Both the position numbers and the translations under genes were made by a program. A stretch of DNA of 64,000 nucleotides, taken from positions 2,604,064-2,668,063 of the forward strand of contig OW051468.1 in assembly GCA_932521025.1 (NCBI GenBank), in the 5' to 3' direction. The DNA is from Oscheius onirici (taxonomy: Eukaryota > Nematoda > Chromadorea > Rhabditida > Rhabditidae). Positions 1 to 11,553 of this stretch are shown in pieces (the stretch's first letter is position 1; each line of letters starts with the position of its first letter). The notes under the pieces are model-generated. The model was not told where the DNA came from and did no database searches. It was given only the letters and a program-made list of their open reading frames with translations.

Positions 1-487
1 TCTTCTTCCGGACGGAAGTCGTTCTCGAGACAGAGCATTTCGCGTAGCTCCACGACCGTCTTGCCGCTAGCCAGATTGGCGATTTGCTGGAGGCAGATGT
101 CGACTAGGCCCGGAATGTCGAGGTAGTTGGCTCCCTGAAAATAAACAGTTTTCGATCGTTCAATTTGTTCCGTGCAACAGAACGTTGATTACGCAGTTGC
201 ATTTGAGCATCTGCTGCGTACCTGCAACGCTGAGGATACGCAACCAAATGCAGGTTTTAAACGGGTGTTTTACACGCAGAATCCAATAAAGAAGTGATAG
301 AATTTGAAGAAAAATGCGACAAGGGGAACTAGGTGGAAAATGATTACAATCGCAAAATCAAAAATATGAGTTGCCATCTCCAGTATTACCAAGATTTGCT
401 CTACCTATCTCACTCCGTGTGTGAATGTTTCTGGGAAAAAATCAGCGCCAAAAACCTTACAGCAAGGACATCTGATAGTAGATCGCA
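1..487 (-). pseudogene. SKP1-related (skr) gene, 5'-truncated copy
   Basis: The minus strand reads the SKP1 C-terminal exon at 1-133, with ANYLDIPGLVDICLQQIANL and then GKTVVELREMLCLENDF; it continues past the window edge. An intron of about 326 bp follows, then only the last 28 nt of the upstream exon (460-487). At 488 the homology to the intact paralogue at 15,042-15,896 stops abruptly and unrelated repeat sequence takes over. The BTB/POZ-like N-terminal half that binds cullin is therefore missing. SKP1 links F-box proteins to CUL1 in SCF ubiquitin ligases; this fragment could not do so. It lies head-to-head with the fog-3-like gene, as in the other copy. Confidence 0.8.
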
Positions 488-1075
488 GTTTTTTTTAACA
501 CATATATTTTATTTTTAACACAACTAAATTTAGGTATTAAACGGGTGTTTTACGCGCAGAATCCAATAAAGAAGGGATAGAATTTTTACGAAGAATGCAA
601 CAAGGGGAAATACAGTCGGCAAACTGAGTTTTAAAACACTTGGCGATATCTCCCTCGTTTTTTTAAGCAAATCAAGCAAACAAAAATGGGTTTTGACCAC
701 GTTCATTCAGGCACTTCTGTGTCAAAAAATACTAACTTCACGGAGTCATAACTTACTGAAGACAAATGAACTCAGCTTTGGCATGTTCTACAAGTTTGTT
801 GAGCTCATCAAGATCTTTCGAATGCGTTTTGAAAATATGGAATTGGTTCAGAAATGGCCGAGATGCAAAGAGTCGAAGTTGGTCCAAAAACGGAGTTGGC
901 GGAACACATTTCTCAGAGATGTGCGAACGGATTGATTTGAAACTCGGCGCGGTAATAGACACTAGCTAGCTGCATGGAAAGCGCTGACTGAATTTTTGTT
1001 CATGCCTCTAGGAGGGCTGGGATATAGGTGAGGGTACAAAAATCACATGTGATCAAAACCCTGTAACTTTTTGAA
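488..1075. repeat. Dispersed repeat that replaced the skr 5' exons
   Basis: This stretch has no match in the right-hand copy at the same place. Positions 534-606 repeat the skr-intron sequence at about 258-325 (ttttacgcgcagaatccaat). The rest, about 690-1,060, is an inverted, diverged relative of 18,910-19,300: both share 'ctatatcccagcc', 'attaccgcgcc' and 'tgtgttccgc' in the same order when one is reverse-complemented. Small open frames here overlap on both strands and show no family similarity, so I treat none as a gene. Confidence 0.65.
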
Positions 1076-1255
1076 AACAGCACTTAGCAAAAAGCTGGAA
1101 ATAATTTTAGGTCGTTCAAATTTGGTGCCGTCTGTCCGTTTCCGTTCGGGCGGGAAAATGGACACCAGTCTTGGGTTTCATGGTGTCCAAGTCAGTGTCC
1201 ACGTGATGGAACTCCATTCTTGTACCATTCTCGTCAATTTTTTCTGCTCTTCAAA

Positions 1256-2550
1256 ATGTACACCGAAATCAAGGAAGCTGTCACCTTCCTCTTCAATTTC
1301 TATTGCAAAGATGCTCCGCGTCGTAGGGTAAGTGCCATTTTTTAACTTTATTTATCGCAAATTTGCAGGTTGCCCTCCTGATGGCCGAATTTGGCAGCTT
1401 GTTAGCCATGAAATATGAGGGAACATGGGATATTAACAATCCTACGAAAGGTTTGTGGCTGTAAATGTTGAAAATGACTTGTAATTCCAGGAGAAGAAAT
1501 TCGCATGATTGATCTCAGTCTCGGAGCTGCTCACGACAAATTGTTGGCCACTGCTGCCGAAATGATGATCTGCCGCGAGATTTTGACAAAGACTCCAGGT
1601 AATTATAGATTTTTATCAGTGATTCATGCTCGAATTGTAGACATCAAGCTCTACCTCAATCCTGGTATTGTCTACTACACTTGCAGTCGCGCCAACGGTC
1701 CCACAGTCATTTGGGCCGGCGATGTAAACTCTGACAACATGTGAGCTTATTTTCCCTGCAATTTATTACATGGTTCACTTTCAGGTACATTCCTATCGCC
1801 ACAGGAAGCCAGAATACCCCTCAAGCCCCGAAAAATATGTTCAGTGATTTTGGAAAGAGCATCTACCTTTCCAACGACGCTAAAAATGGTACGGAGCTGC
1901 AATTTTCGAGTAATTTTTCGTAATTTTCAGTCACTATCAACTCCGAAATTGAAGACTCCGCCCCTCTTTTCCTGTATCTGATCGACCGCGATCCACTGGT
2001 CAGCCCTTCTCCCATCGGAAAGGTGATTCTTTCGCTACGTAACAATTAACCAAGCATGCTATGAGCTTGATCCCTAGCCGACAAATTGTATCACAACATT
2101 GAAAAGCCTGTAATTGTACCTGGCTGTAGCCAGCAGCTCTCGCTATGGCTAGCCATGCTAAGTGATTGTTATCCCCAGCATTGTCTATATCTTTCAGCCT
2201 CCCATCCGTGCCGAAAATCTTCTTTTATTCCTTCCAAAAACCCCGATTTCCAGATTATGAAAAAGTTCATCTACCATTCTTCCGACTACAATCCCATTCC
2301 GGTGTACACTTTCGCCAAGACGCGTTTCGGCAGCAGCAAGACTCGTCCCGATCATGACAACTACAGGTGTCTTCAGGCTGCCGCTGGACAACTTCACTCC
2401 GTTCGTTTTCATCTTTATTCAGTTTAAAAAGTTCTCGTTCAGCCCAATCCCTATCATCATGCCGGACCTGGAGGCGACGCCACCACGCAGCAGCTGATGC
2501 AAGCCCTCTTCCCTACCCTCTATTCGCCCCTTCCCAACTTCCCATTTTAA
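1256..2550 (+). CDS. fog-3: FOG-3-like BTG/Tob family protein (copy A, intact)
   Basis: Eight exons: 1256-1327, 1369-1450, 1491-1598, 1641-1740, 1785-1888, 1931-2022, 2254-2400 and 2443-2550. They join in frame to 270 codons plus stop, close to the 263 residues of C. elegans FOG-3. The Tob domain starts at the N-terminus with MYTEIKEAVTFLFNFYCKD, then MAEFGSLLAMKYEGTWDI and DIKLYLNPGIVYYTCS. The Tob hallmark FAKTRFGSSK lies near residue 210. The last exon gives a Gln/Pro/Phe tail ending LPNFPF. Seven donors are normal GT; the last intron uses a weak GTTCGT. In C. elegans FOG-3 works with FOG-1 to direct germ cells to the sperm fate, binding RNA targets as a Tob oligomer. It runs head-to-head with skr and tail-to-tail with innexin. 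The family call is firm; orthology to FOG-3 rather than another nematode Tob protein is inferred from size and the MYTE-type start. Confidence 0.85.
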
Positions 2551-2735
2551 CTCCCGGTCTGTTCCAAAGTTTGAGAAATATTAACGTTGCTGTATGTTTG
2601 TTGTCGCTTTGCTTCCATTTCTACTATAAAATTTTGTAGTTTCAAAACAACTTCTGACAAAAGTGCATTGAGAAAAACAGGAATAACAAAAAGAAGAAGA
2701 CACAAAGCGAAAAGAACAAGAAGTGGGGGACACAA

Positions 2736-5700
2736 TTATGCAAAATAGGGAGGAGCTGCGTTTGTTCCGTTGTTGTTGAGCTCTGCTCCATAGGTGGGAA
2801 GACTGGCATGTGAAGAAGATCGTAGAGTGACTTTGGAGAAGTCGACGTCGTGATCTTCATCGAGCAGTTGTGTTTCTTCCTCGGGATTGGGCTTTCTCAT
2901 TGTAATCGTCGTATTCGACTCTTGGAGAGGGCTGAAAAGGATTGATTAGACAGAGTTGAAAAAAATTATATCAACGGCACTGTTTTCAACACCGGTCGGT
3001 GTCTACTGAATTTAGAATGCTCTCGCGTCTGTCTGACGCCCTGATTGGCAATAAAGAGGGAAGATTTGAGAAGCGTCTATAAAAGTTGTTATTTTTTATT
3101 TTGAAAACTGATACAACAGTGAAAATGGTTTTTGCAAAACTGAAAACATCAGTCAATTACCGTATTACCTCTATTAGAAGCACCCCCTTACGTGAGAAAT
3201 ACGCAATTACGTATTCACGTTTTTCAGAGTCAAGACGACATTTTTCAGCTTTTTGGTGTTCTGCAAAATTGTAGAGGACGTCGGGGACTACAACTTTGCA
3301 GAACATCAAAACACTGAAAAATGTCGTCTTGGCTCTGAAAAATATGAATACGTAATTGCGTATTTCTTACGTAAGGGGGTGCTTCTGAGGTAATACGGTA
3401 TGGTCTGTTCAAAATGTAGAGAGCATTTTTTGAATTGGCCCGCGCTTTCGTCTTAGAACAATTTTCAAATCAAATTGGCCGGAATTTAGCTGCGTAGCAC
3501 GTTGCAGCATGTAAATGTTGGATACTCAGCCAATGAAAAAGCGCGGGCCTATTCAAAAAATTCTCTCTACATTTTGAACAGACTATAGTCAGTTTAAGGA
3601 TTTAAAGCGAGCCTCCCCCGCTTGCTGATTAGCACCGTGTATTAGCTGATTAGCGAAGCTCATGTGCGTCGCCGCGGATCGGCGTCCCCTCCGTTGACCG
3701 GCCTAGTGGATAACATTATTGACTGTAAAACAAATGAGCAGGGGTTCGATTCCCACATGCGTATAATGTTTTTTGCATTTTTCTGGGATACTCGGGGATG
3801 CTTATCTTTCGACATCCGTATATGAAACGGCGATTGGATGCATAAATTGGCTTCAGCATCATTATCGAATGCACGGACTTTCACTGTCTAACTCGCTACT
3901 TCGTTAATATGTTTTATAAGAAGTGTAAACGAATAAGCAAAAGACAATTACCGTGCCAAAGTGCTGAACCCAGTACTTCAAAAATAGTAAACCATGCAGA
4001 GTAGCACTACACCATTTAATCAGGAGTCGAAGAATTTGCGCACGCAAATTCAAAAGGGGTAGCGGGGGAGGCTCGCTTTAATTGTTACGAAAATTGTTAA
4101 TTGATAGCGTCCTAGCGTATTGACTAGCTGTTTTGAAGGGGCACGAGTGTGGGAAAGAAGCGTGCATGATAGAAATATAAAGAGAATTTAATCCTTGCAT
4201 CAAAAATTTGTAGCCTTGTAAAAATAAGCGCTAATTAGTAGGTATTTTTCAGATAAAGTAATGCCCGTCGCTAACTTTATTTCTCGTATTTTTTAGAGTT
4301 TTTCTCCCTCATTTTTCAGAATATTTTTTTGTTCTTGTGTCAGATTGTTCTCTATATTTTTCTCTACTGGATTCCTAATTTTGGCAAAAAAGTTGACGAA
4401 AAAATAGGTTGCACCAAGTTTGCGCCAGCATTCTACTATATCGAGAGTTGACTGTAGTCAAATATCTGTTAATTTATCCCTTAATTTAGAGTGGTACTGA
4501 GTTTTAGAACGGTACTGTTGTGATATCAAGTGGATTATTTGAAAAAAACTTCTGACTCTGATCTCTTCCAACCAGCTTCTCAGAACACTTCCATACAAAG
4601 ACAAACTTACACAGCAACTGGCTGAACGACCGACTTCCACAATTGAGTGCAGAGATCGTGAACGACGATTCCGTCGGCATGATAGTGGACAAAGTTGAGA
4701 AAAAGGACGCCATCTGTCCTAAATTTACTTATTAGTACAAAATGTAGAAAACCTGAACCTGAGAACATTCGAGACGAAATGATCCATCAGATTACGGCCC
4801 TGGGTCGGATACGACTGCACTCCGAGCTCTTTTTCGGCCGAGGCGACAAGAACGGCCGGATCGGGAATGAGACGCTCGGCTACGTAACTTCTATAGCCGG
4901 CACTGATGAGCAGGAGAGAGGCATAGATGGCCGAGGTAAAATTTACGAGAAAGACGAAAATGAGCCAGAAATAGATGACGACGAAGAGCTTCTCGTTGAT
5001 AAAGTTCATCATCACAACGCATGGAAATTGCGAGTGGAACGGATTTTTGATATCCTGGAAATTTTATCAATTTGGCTACAGCACACAAACATTGGATACT
5101 CAGCCAAAATGTTTGTAAAAGTGACCATTTGGAAATCGAATATTTTTACCCAGAGTCAGCCTCTGAATAATTTCTGGCCGACAGGGCAGCCACGGATAAA
5201 AACATACCACCATGTAATCGACCTCGCAGCGGACGACGAACGGGAAGAAGCCTTGGACACCGTCAATGTCTTCGTTCGGGGACGTCCATTTGTCTGTGAG
5301 TATCTGGAAAATGGAGTAATTGAAGGCTTTTGCTGCAAAAATGGGGGAAGAGGGGGCTTTGTGCTGCTGATTTAGCGGTAATCTGGCCAGTTTTGCATGT
5401 ACGTAATACACCCAAGTCAGGGTTGGGTGAGCGCTCGTGCTCGTGCTCGCCCAACTCTGACCCAAATTGACGCTGACAACTCACGCAATTGGGTTTCAGG
5501 CGGGCCATCATGCTCACCTGCACGCCCCAGTAGGGGTTAAATTTGTAGGGAATAATCCAGGCAAGACAGAGAAACTGGCCGACGACGTTCAGAACGGCGA
5601 TCCATTTTCGGAGAACGAAGCAGGCGGTGACGGATCGGCCGAAAAGAGATCTGCAATCGAGTTTTTGTTCAGCAAAACAAGAAAAAGTGCCTTTTGGAAC

Positions 5701-7360
5701 TGAGATTGAGACTTTTGCAGAGGTACTCGGATACACGATTTATGGCCTTCTTCCTATCGTCGCCGCATAGCTTCTTGACATCAACCAGCTCCTTGATCAG
5801 CGATTCCACGTCAACTGAAAATTTGGGCCTTGGTTCGAAACAGATTTAGGGATCAAAGAAGCAATACATGAACTTTTTGAGCATAAATGGCTTGAAAGCA
5901 GAAATGACAGCCTTCATAACTTCTACCAGTTGCCTAGGTTTACCGAATCGTTTTTAGAGGTTGTGGAAGAGCTCAAAACAGTTGAAATGAGAGCGTACGT
6001 TTACAGAAGCCAATTGCGCTCCGAAATTTACAGCAATTTTTTGAACTTTCTATCAAATTGCAGGTTTCTTTTGGACTACTCCATGAATACCTGGGTTCTT
6101 TGAACATAAAACCAGCCGTCTACGACGGCTGTTGCCGCCTGCGGCGCTCAGAAGTGCGAAGAATGTTGTCCAAACATTCGATTTCTCGTTTCCCCTAACA
6201 ATAAGTTCAAAACTAGCTATCTAACCCTAAGAAAAGCTAACTTGTCCTGGCTTGTTCGTGGCCATGGACAAACAAACATTCAAACAGAGTTCACCACATA
6301 ACCATTGCGCTTCAGATAGTTTAGACCAGCCGTCTACGACGGCTGTTGCCGCCTGCGGCGCTCAGAAGTACGAAGAATGTTGTCCAAGCATTCGATTTCT
6401 CGTTTCCCCTAACAATAAGTTCAAAACTAGCTATCTAACCCTAAGAAAAGCTAACTTGTCCTGGCTTGTTCGTGGCCATGGACAAACAAACATTCAAACA
6501 GAGTTCACCACATAACCATTGCGCTTCGGATAGTTTAGACCAGCCGTCTACGACGGCTGTTGCCGCCTGCGGCGCTCAGAAGTACGAAGAATGTTGTCCA
6601 AGCATTCGATTTCTCGTTTCCCCTAACAATAAGTTCAAAACTAGCTATCTAACCCTAAGAAAAGCTAACTTGTCCTGGCTTGTTCGTGGCCATGGACAAA
6701 CAAACATTCAAACAGAGTCCACCACATACACCATTGCGCTTTAGTAGTAGAGAGATAGAATTGTAACCATGGAAAAAATGGCTACAATTAAGCAGATTAA
6801 CATGCGATTTTGTCGTAAAAAACAAATGTCAAAACTTACCGATAAACCATTCGCTGGCAACGGCCCAGATGGCTCGGGGAAGAAGGAAGAGGGTTGCTTG
6901 CAAGACCAGCATGTATGGGACCCACTAAAACGTGTTATTACGTAAGTAAAAACCACAGACTACCTGATAATAAACCATCATTGTTTGCTGTGCACTGTCC
7001 GTGCCTTCCCACCAATTGTGTATTTGAAACGGGGTCGAGAAGATGGCCTTGTTTCTGATGAAGCAGTAGTCGTTGAAGAATTTCACCCAGCCCTCTGGGT
7101 CATTCGTTTTTCGAGGTATTTCAAGTCAAAAACCTGGATTTTCGGTAGAAATGAAGCAGTTTATGGGATCGCCAAAGTTCTGGCCGGCTGTGGCCACAAC
7201 GGCGAATGTGATAAACATGTAGAAGGACATGACGATGTTGATACGATCACTCAGGTCTTCTGTGAAGAGATCGTCCTGAATTTTCGACGTTGTTTACACA
7301 AAAAAAGGAGAAACTTACTCGTTCCTTGAGGAACTCTATAAAATCCGGGAATTTCAGCAT
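2736..7360 (-). CDS. Innexin (gap junction protein), full-length copy
   Basis: Multi-exon gene; the first exon starts MLKFPDFIEFLKER at 7360. In order come DLSDRINIVMSFYMFITFAV (first membrane span, about 7,152-7,276), FFNDYCFIRN with HNWWEGTDSAQQTMMVYY (extracellular loop, 6,964-7,116), YQWVPYMLVLQATLFLLPRA (second span, 6,840-6,930), the inner loop (5,703-5,816), LRKWIAVLNVVGQFLCLAWI (third span), WTSPNEDIDGVQGFFPFVVR (second loop), CVVMMNFINEKLFVVIYFWL (fourth span), DGVLFLNFVHYHADGIVVHD (about 4,600-4,720), and a hydrophilic tail ending NNNGTNAAPPYFA at 2,736-2,933. Order and motifs match innexins, which form invertebrate gap junctions. Exon edges in the 5,880-6,840 stretch were not resolved. 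Its introns hold three palindromic elements and the 214-bp tandem repeat. The stretch 5,050-5,880 matches the broken copy at 19,360-20,210 almost exactly. Confidence 0.85.
3159..3400. mobile_element. Palindromic MITE-like element P1
   Basis: The two halves are reverse complements over about 110 bp each: accgtattacctctattag pairs with the right end ctgaggtaatacggt, through 'gaagcacccccttacgt' and 'acgtaagggggtgcttc', to a short centre near 3,275. It lies in an innexin intron and is absent from the other duplication copy. A diverged relative of its centre (ttctgcaaagttgtag / ctacaacttttctgaacat) is in a vWA-gene intron at about 47,305-47,410. Confidence 0.8.
3399..3598. mobile_element. Palindromic MITE-like element P2
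   Basis: Terminal arms of about 45 bp are inverted: gtctgttcaaaatgtagaga at the left, tctctacattttgaacagac at the right, each followed inward by the gcccgcgcttt motif. It abuts P1 directly. It belongs to the same family as the outer element at 41,165-41,757 and shares its inner sequence in reverse orientation. Confidence 0.8.
3602..4081. mobile_element. Element P3 with 21-bp perfect TIRs and a tRNA-like core
   Basis: Terminal inverted repeats at 3602-3622 and 4061-4081 match over all 21 bp (core aagcgagcctcccccgct). Inside, at about 3,695-3,765, is a tRNA-like stretch with an A-box-like cggcctagtgg and a B-box ggttcgattcc. The acceptor and T stems do not pair fully, so it is not a working tRNA. 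It looks like a short non-autonomous transposon or SINE hybrid carrying an internal Pol III-type promoter. It is absent from the other duplication copy. Confidence 0.7.
6111..6752. repeat. Three tandem copies of a 214-bp unit
   Basis: Units begin at 6111, 6325 and 6539, exactly 214 bp apart and almost identical. Each starts with the hairpin agccgtctacgacggct. They lie in an innexin intron. The hairpin recurs alone at about 51,003-51,022. The tail motif (catggacaaac ... ccattgcgcttta) recurs as two diverged units at about 61,570-61,710. Because 214 is not a multiple of three, the long open frames across the array change frame at each unit and are not a repeated protein. Confidence 0.9.
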
Positions 7361-7439
7361 CGCTGACTGAAAATTGACGATTAATTTGGCTCGTGCGACA
7401 AATAAAGAAGACTGGAATCTAGAGCTGTGAGCCAAGATT

Positions 7440-9600
7440 TATGCAAAAACAAAGTTTTGACAAAGTCTTCTTTGCTGAACGAAAACTAGGGAGTTTTTCA
7501 GTGAATTTTCGCCCAATGTTATTATATAGCCTTGCGCCGTTCGCATCAGAAGCCAGCAACGGCACAAATAAACGAAAAAACTGCAGCAATTGCGGAGAAA
7601 AAAAATTATGGATAACTTCAGGGATTTTGAAGTGCCGCTCTCCTCGTCGGAAGCTGCAAATGTCGGGTTACAGACTTTCTTAGAAAAAAATTCTAACAAG
7701 AAAAGAAGAAAAGTCCCTAACCTGCAAAAGTCTTCGGGACCAAACTACCGTAAGGAAAAGCACCTCAACCCCCTGATTTTAGGATTGGACCCCACACGTT
7801 CAGCTTCGTTTGGTCGTTGCAGAATATTTATTCCCCCTACCCATCTTGTACGCATTGTTCACGTGTTATTTTTCGATTTACCCAATTTTCCCCAACATTA
7901 CGTTGGCTGATAACAACAAACGTTTGCTACTATTTTTCTTATTGAACGTTACTGTTTATTCTTAAAAATTACATTTATGCGTTGTGTCTGAGCCAGTTTA
8001 GAAACCGGCGGCATGTGAAAGCAGAATATTCTTTTTTGCGATTTTTAGTTAATTGCCTATAACTTCTCAGAATGGTCCTTTTTTTTAAGCATAAAATCGC
8101 CAAATTTTGCGTTTTTCAGCTATTTTTCGCAATTTCTCACCGTTTTAGCGCTTTTTGAGTGGAATTCACGCAAATTATCATGTTTCGATCAATTTTCAGC
8201 AAATTTAGCGGTTTTGCACCAAAAAATACAAAGTTTACTGCAAATTTAGTAAAATTGACTGTTATGTAGCTACTTTTCGCTATTTTTCACCGTTTTAAGC
8301 ACTTTTTGAGTGGAATTGCAGTAAATCATGGTATAATGACCAAATTTTAGTACACTTGAGTACAACTGGCTAAACTGACCAAACTGAGCGACAGCTCTGA
8401 TCAAACTGAGCGCCTGATCTGACCAAACTGACTAAATTGAGCGCATACTCTCGCCAAACTCTCACCAAACTGAAGACTTTATTAATTAAAAAGCCCTTAC
8501 AATTAGTCTGTTTGTTTGTGTGTCCGTCTGCACCAACTTTCAAATTTGGCGCAATCGCTTCGGGACCAATTGGGTTTGACTAAATACAGTATGCTGAGTT
8601 CAAATATCGTGTCGAGGCCCAAAATTTAAATTTTTGGCGCGAAAAATTCAAATTTGAATTTATAGCTAAAAATCACCAAATTTTGTCTTCCTAATTTGTT
8701 AGCATTTTTAGATCCTTTCAGATGCAATTTCCAAAACTGAGCGTATACTCTCGGCAAACTCTGATTCAGCTATTTTTCGCGGTTTTAACTTTTTTTGAGT
8801 GGAATTCACGCAAATGAACATGTTTCGATCAATTTGCAACAAATTTAGTGGTTTTGCACCGAAAAATACGAAGGTTACTGCAAATTTACTGAAATTGATG
8901 GTAATGTAGCTATTTTTCGCTATTCCATGTCTAAACCGGTGGTGGCAAAAAGGAGTATCTCAAAATCGACTCAGGCCCCAAGTAAATGCCCGGTTTTTGC
9001 GTGGCGGGACCAACGCTACCGTGGAATTCAAATTTTGTTTTTCAATTTTTTTTTGCTTTTTCTGTCTGGATTTCCGGTTTTTTTTTGCATCTTTTCTTCC
9101 ACTATAGTTAGATAGTAGCGAGGTGATCACATTGTTAATAAAAAATATCATGAAAAATTCGTTTGGCGGCTGATAACGTAGCAAGTCATTTCATAGCCCT
9201 AAAATGGCGATAAATGAATTTTTCAAGGTTGGCATCGCCCTTCCAAGGCTAAAGTCGAAATTCATGACTTCGCTCTGTCACGGAGCCCTAGTTGTGGTTT
9301 CCCTTTTATTCCTCCTTTGTTACTCTCCTCCAGACACTCTCCCTGACCCTCCAAAGAAACTACCGGAATTGTATTAGAACCCGCTCCCTCCCAAGCCTAA
9401 TTTTAAAATGCAGAATCTGAACGGGTCGTAACAATCAGTGGTTAGTCTGTCCTTCTCCAGTCAACCGATACCAAACTCTGATCAAACTGAGCGCATGCTC
9501 TAGCATAGCATAGCACAGACAGACACTTTAGTAAAGAAAGATATGATAGATTATTGATTATCAAAGATTTGGTGAAAGCAAAGCGACGCATTCTCTGTTT
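7440..9600. other. Intergenic, repeat-rich
   Basis: No gene recognised. A block at about 8,110-8,290 (ttttgagtggaattcacgca, tgtttcgatcaattt) recurs as a diverged copy at about 8,770-8,930. The 8,330-8,480 stretch has many short 'ccaaactga' and 'gatcaaactgagcgc' motifs. It lies between the innexin start and an unrecognised gene. Confidence 0.6.
9229..9430. repeat. Dispersed repeat, copy 1
   Basis: About 200 bp closely matching 59,285-59,490 in the same orientation (shared: gtcacggagccctagt, ctctccctgaccctccaaag, ctccctcccaagcctaatt). No reading frame is conserved between the two copies. Confidence 0.8.
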
Positions 9601-9666
9601 TTGTTGACTCAAAATCGATTCTTTGCTGCTAAAGTTGCGGTTGATCAGTCTAGGTTTGTGTTGCTA

Positions 9667-11109
9667 ATGGAGCATTTTTTTCTTGAAGACTTTTGGACTG
9701 ATAGCGATGTTCATATTTCAAAGGTATGGTATACTTGCCTAATAGAGAACTGCAATTTTCAGCTCAGCGACGAAGAATTCAGCCGAAGAAGACGTTACCT
9801 CGCTAACAGCCTCGAAAGTGCAGGGTTTTATTTCCCAAAAGGGCAGTTCCTACACGATATTGAGAAGCGGAGCCGATATTCTCTCTTTCCCCCGAACTCT
9901 GTAGCACTGCATACAATCAGTAACAAGGACTTGTTAGCCATCTTCTCAAAGGTAAGTCAATCGCATTTCGACCATAATACCATCTACAGATGCACTCGCG
10001 CGCCTTTGTTCGATCTATGTGATTCAAAAAAAGTGTCCACCAATTTCTGAACCACCACATGACAAAATTGAGCTTACGAATTAGCAGGTGATCGTTGTGT
10101 TTTGACCTAATAACAGACGGAGTGAGTGTTATTACTTAAAATGCTCTTCCAGCTCTGCCCTTGCTGCTTTTCGTCTCAAAAATCCTATATTTGTCTGGAA
10201 GTTATCAAGACCGATCTTCCACAAGAACATTAATATAAAGGATTTTCCAGGATATTCACATACGGCGAGTAAAGTATGATGGAAATTTCGGCATGTACAA
10301 GATTGTGGATCCAACTTCAACTCTACCATTTTCCTTCGCTCACTCTCTTTTCAATTCCTGGAATGGGAAGTCTTCTCGACTCTTGTTGGACCAGATGAAA
10401 TGGCCCTTGACTAATCTCTCATTGCTTTGGAAACCAAATGAATACAACCTAGAGGAAACAAAGCCCTGGATGTTGGAATGTAAGGTCTCCGGTTGGTTTT
10501 CGTTGGGAGACAGCCAAAAAACTGGTTCGGATTATATGAAAACCAAAATCTGCCATCACAATTTCAGAAGATAAAGAAGGTCGCTTTGGAAAACTTTTCT
10601 GATGAGCCGGATGCCCTGGAAAAATACTTCAACTCTTTTGAACAAGTTGTTCTAAACTGCCTCACCTATAGCTCAGTGTTCAGTATTGTTGAGATTGTCA
10701 AAGTAATTTACAAGTATTTTTAATTTTATAAGTATTCTAGAAATGGTGTTCGGGAAGTTGGAATTGCGTGACAACAATTTTTCATACCATTCATGCTAAG
10801 ATATCATCGACCGCGTTGACAACAGCTGTCATCGGTCAACATACTCATCACATCACTATTGGCAATTGTACAACCATTTTAGTCCCAAATCCGGAAAAAA
10901 ACTATCTTGTTCTGATTATTAGAGCAGATGGAGCCAACCTATGCTCGTTTCACATTATTCCCAATATTCGAACACTGGGGGATGTGGTTCTAACTCCGAG
11001 AGAGACATTTCATTCCAATCCAGTAGACTATTCTGGCTACAAAGGCGATCCCGAAACTGAGCTGGATCCCAATGCTTTCTTTGACTTCCTTAAAGCTTGT
11101 CATCATTGA
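9667..11109 (+). CDS. Unrecognised multi-exon gene
   Basis: Open frames join across plausible introns. First is MEHFFLEDFWTDSDVHISK, then a 39-bp intron, then LSDEEFSRRRRYLANSLESA to about 9,951. A stretch at 9,952-10,250 is unresolved. A third exon from 10,251 (DIHIRRVKYDGNFGMYKIVD) runs to about 10,486. A fourth (KKVALENFSDEPDALEKYF) begins near 10,569. The last, from about 10,740, starts KWCSGSWNCVTTIFHTIHAK and ends FFDFLKACHH at 11,109. The first frame is open upstream of the Met at 9,667, so the true start may be further 5'. I recognise no domain. No signal peptide is evident. No paralogue is present in the window. Confidence 0.5.
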
Positions 11110-11553
11110 CAAATTCTCTTCTTCCCCAACTTGGTTATTTTTACGTACCTGTGTTTCACCTGTTTCATATTTTCTTCTCCTTGTTACATTTTCAATGGAA
11201 TGAAAATTTTCCATCCTAAGTTACCCTGTCATTTCCAGAATATAAAACGAATTTCAGTAAGTCTTTTTACCTGTAAATTTCAGTCATGTTTGCAAACTTT
11301 ACTGGGATTTTTTATCTACTGGTCGGGTTATTTTTTAAATTGCCACATCTTGTGCTTTGTAATGCGGCAATAGAAAAACCTGGAGAAGATCCATGAACAA
11401 AGATGGGAGAAAAAGCGAGATCTCCGCGCAAAAACTTAATTGAGACCTTTTGATCCTTTTGGTTGCTTGAAACCCGTATACGTTTCTCCGAACTGACCTG
11501 ATGGCTATATATTGACACACAGGTGAGCGAAAAGCCATTTTTACCGATTGGAA

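Larger units (their letters stand above)
1..5930. repeat. Segmental duplication, left copy
   Basis: This block matches 15,080-20,215 in the same order and orientation: skr 3' end, fog-3-like gene, innexin 3' half. The homology is interrupted here by a block at about 488-1,075 and by about 1.45 kb of palindromic elements at 3,000-4,480, neither of which is in the other copy. Homology ends near 5,930, inside the innexin gene. Many stretches are identical or nearly so, including introns and the shared 3' region of fog-3 and innexin, so the duplication looks recent. Confidence 0.93.

Noticed and set aside
3695-3765. Possible tRNA gene
   Set aside because: A and B boxes are present but the acceptor and T stems do not pair; treated as tRNA-derived.
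4695-5375. 226-aa plus-strand ORF
   Set aside because: It is antisense to innexin exons that have clear family motifs on the minus strand.
6252-6744. Two overlapping ORFs encoding near-identical proteins
   Set aside because: They lie wholly in the 214-bp tandem repeat, where the frame changes at every unit; the similarity is from DNA repetition.
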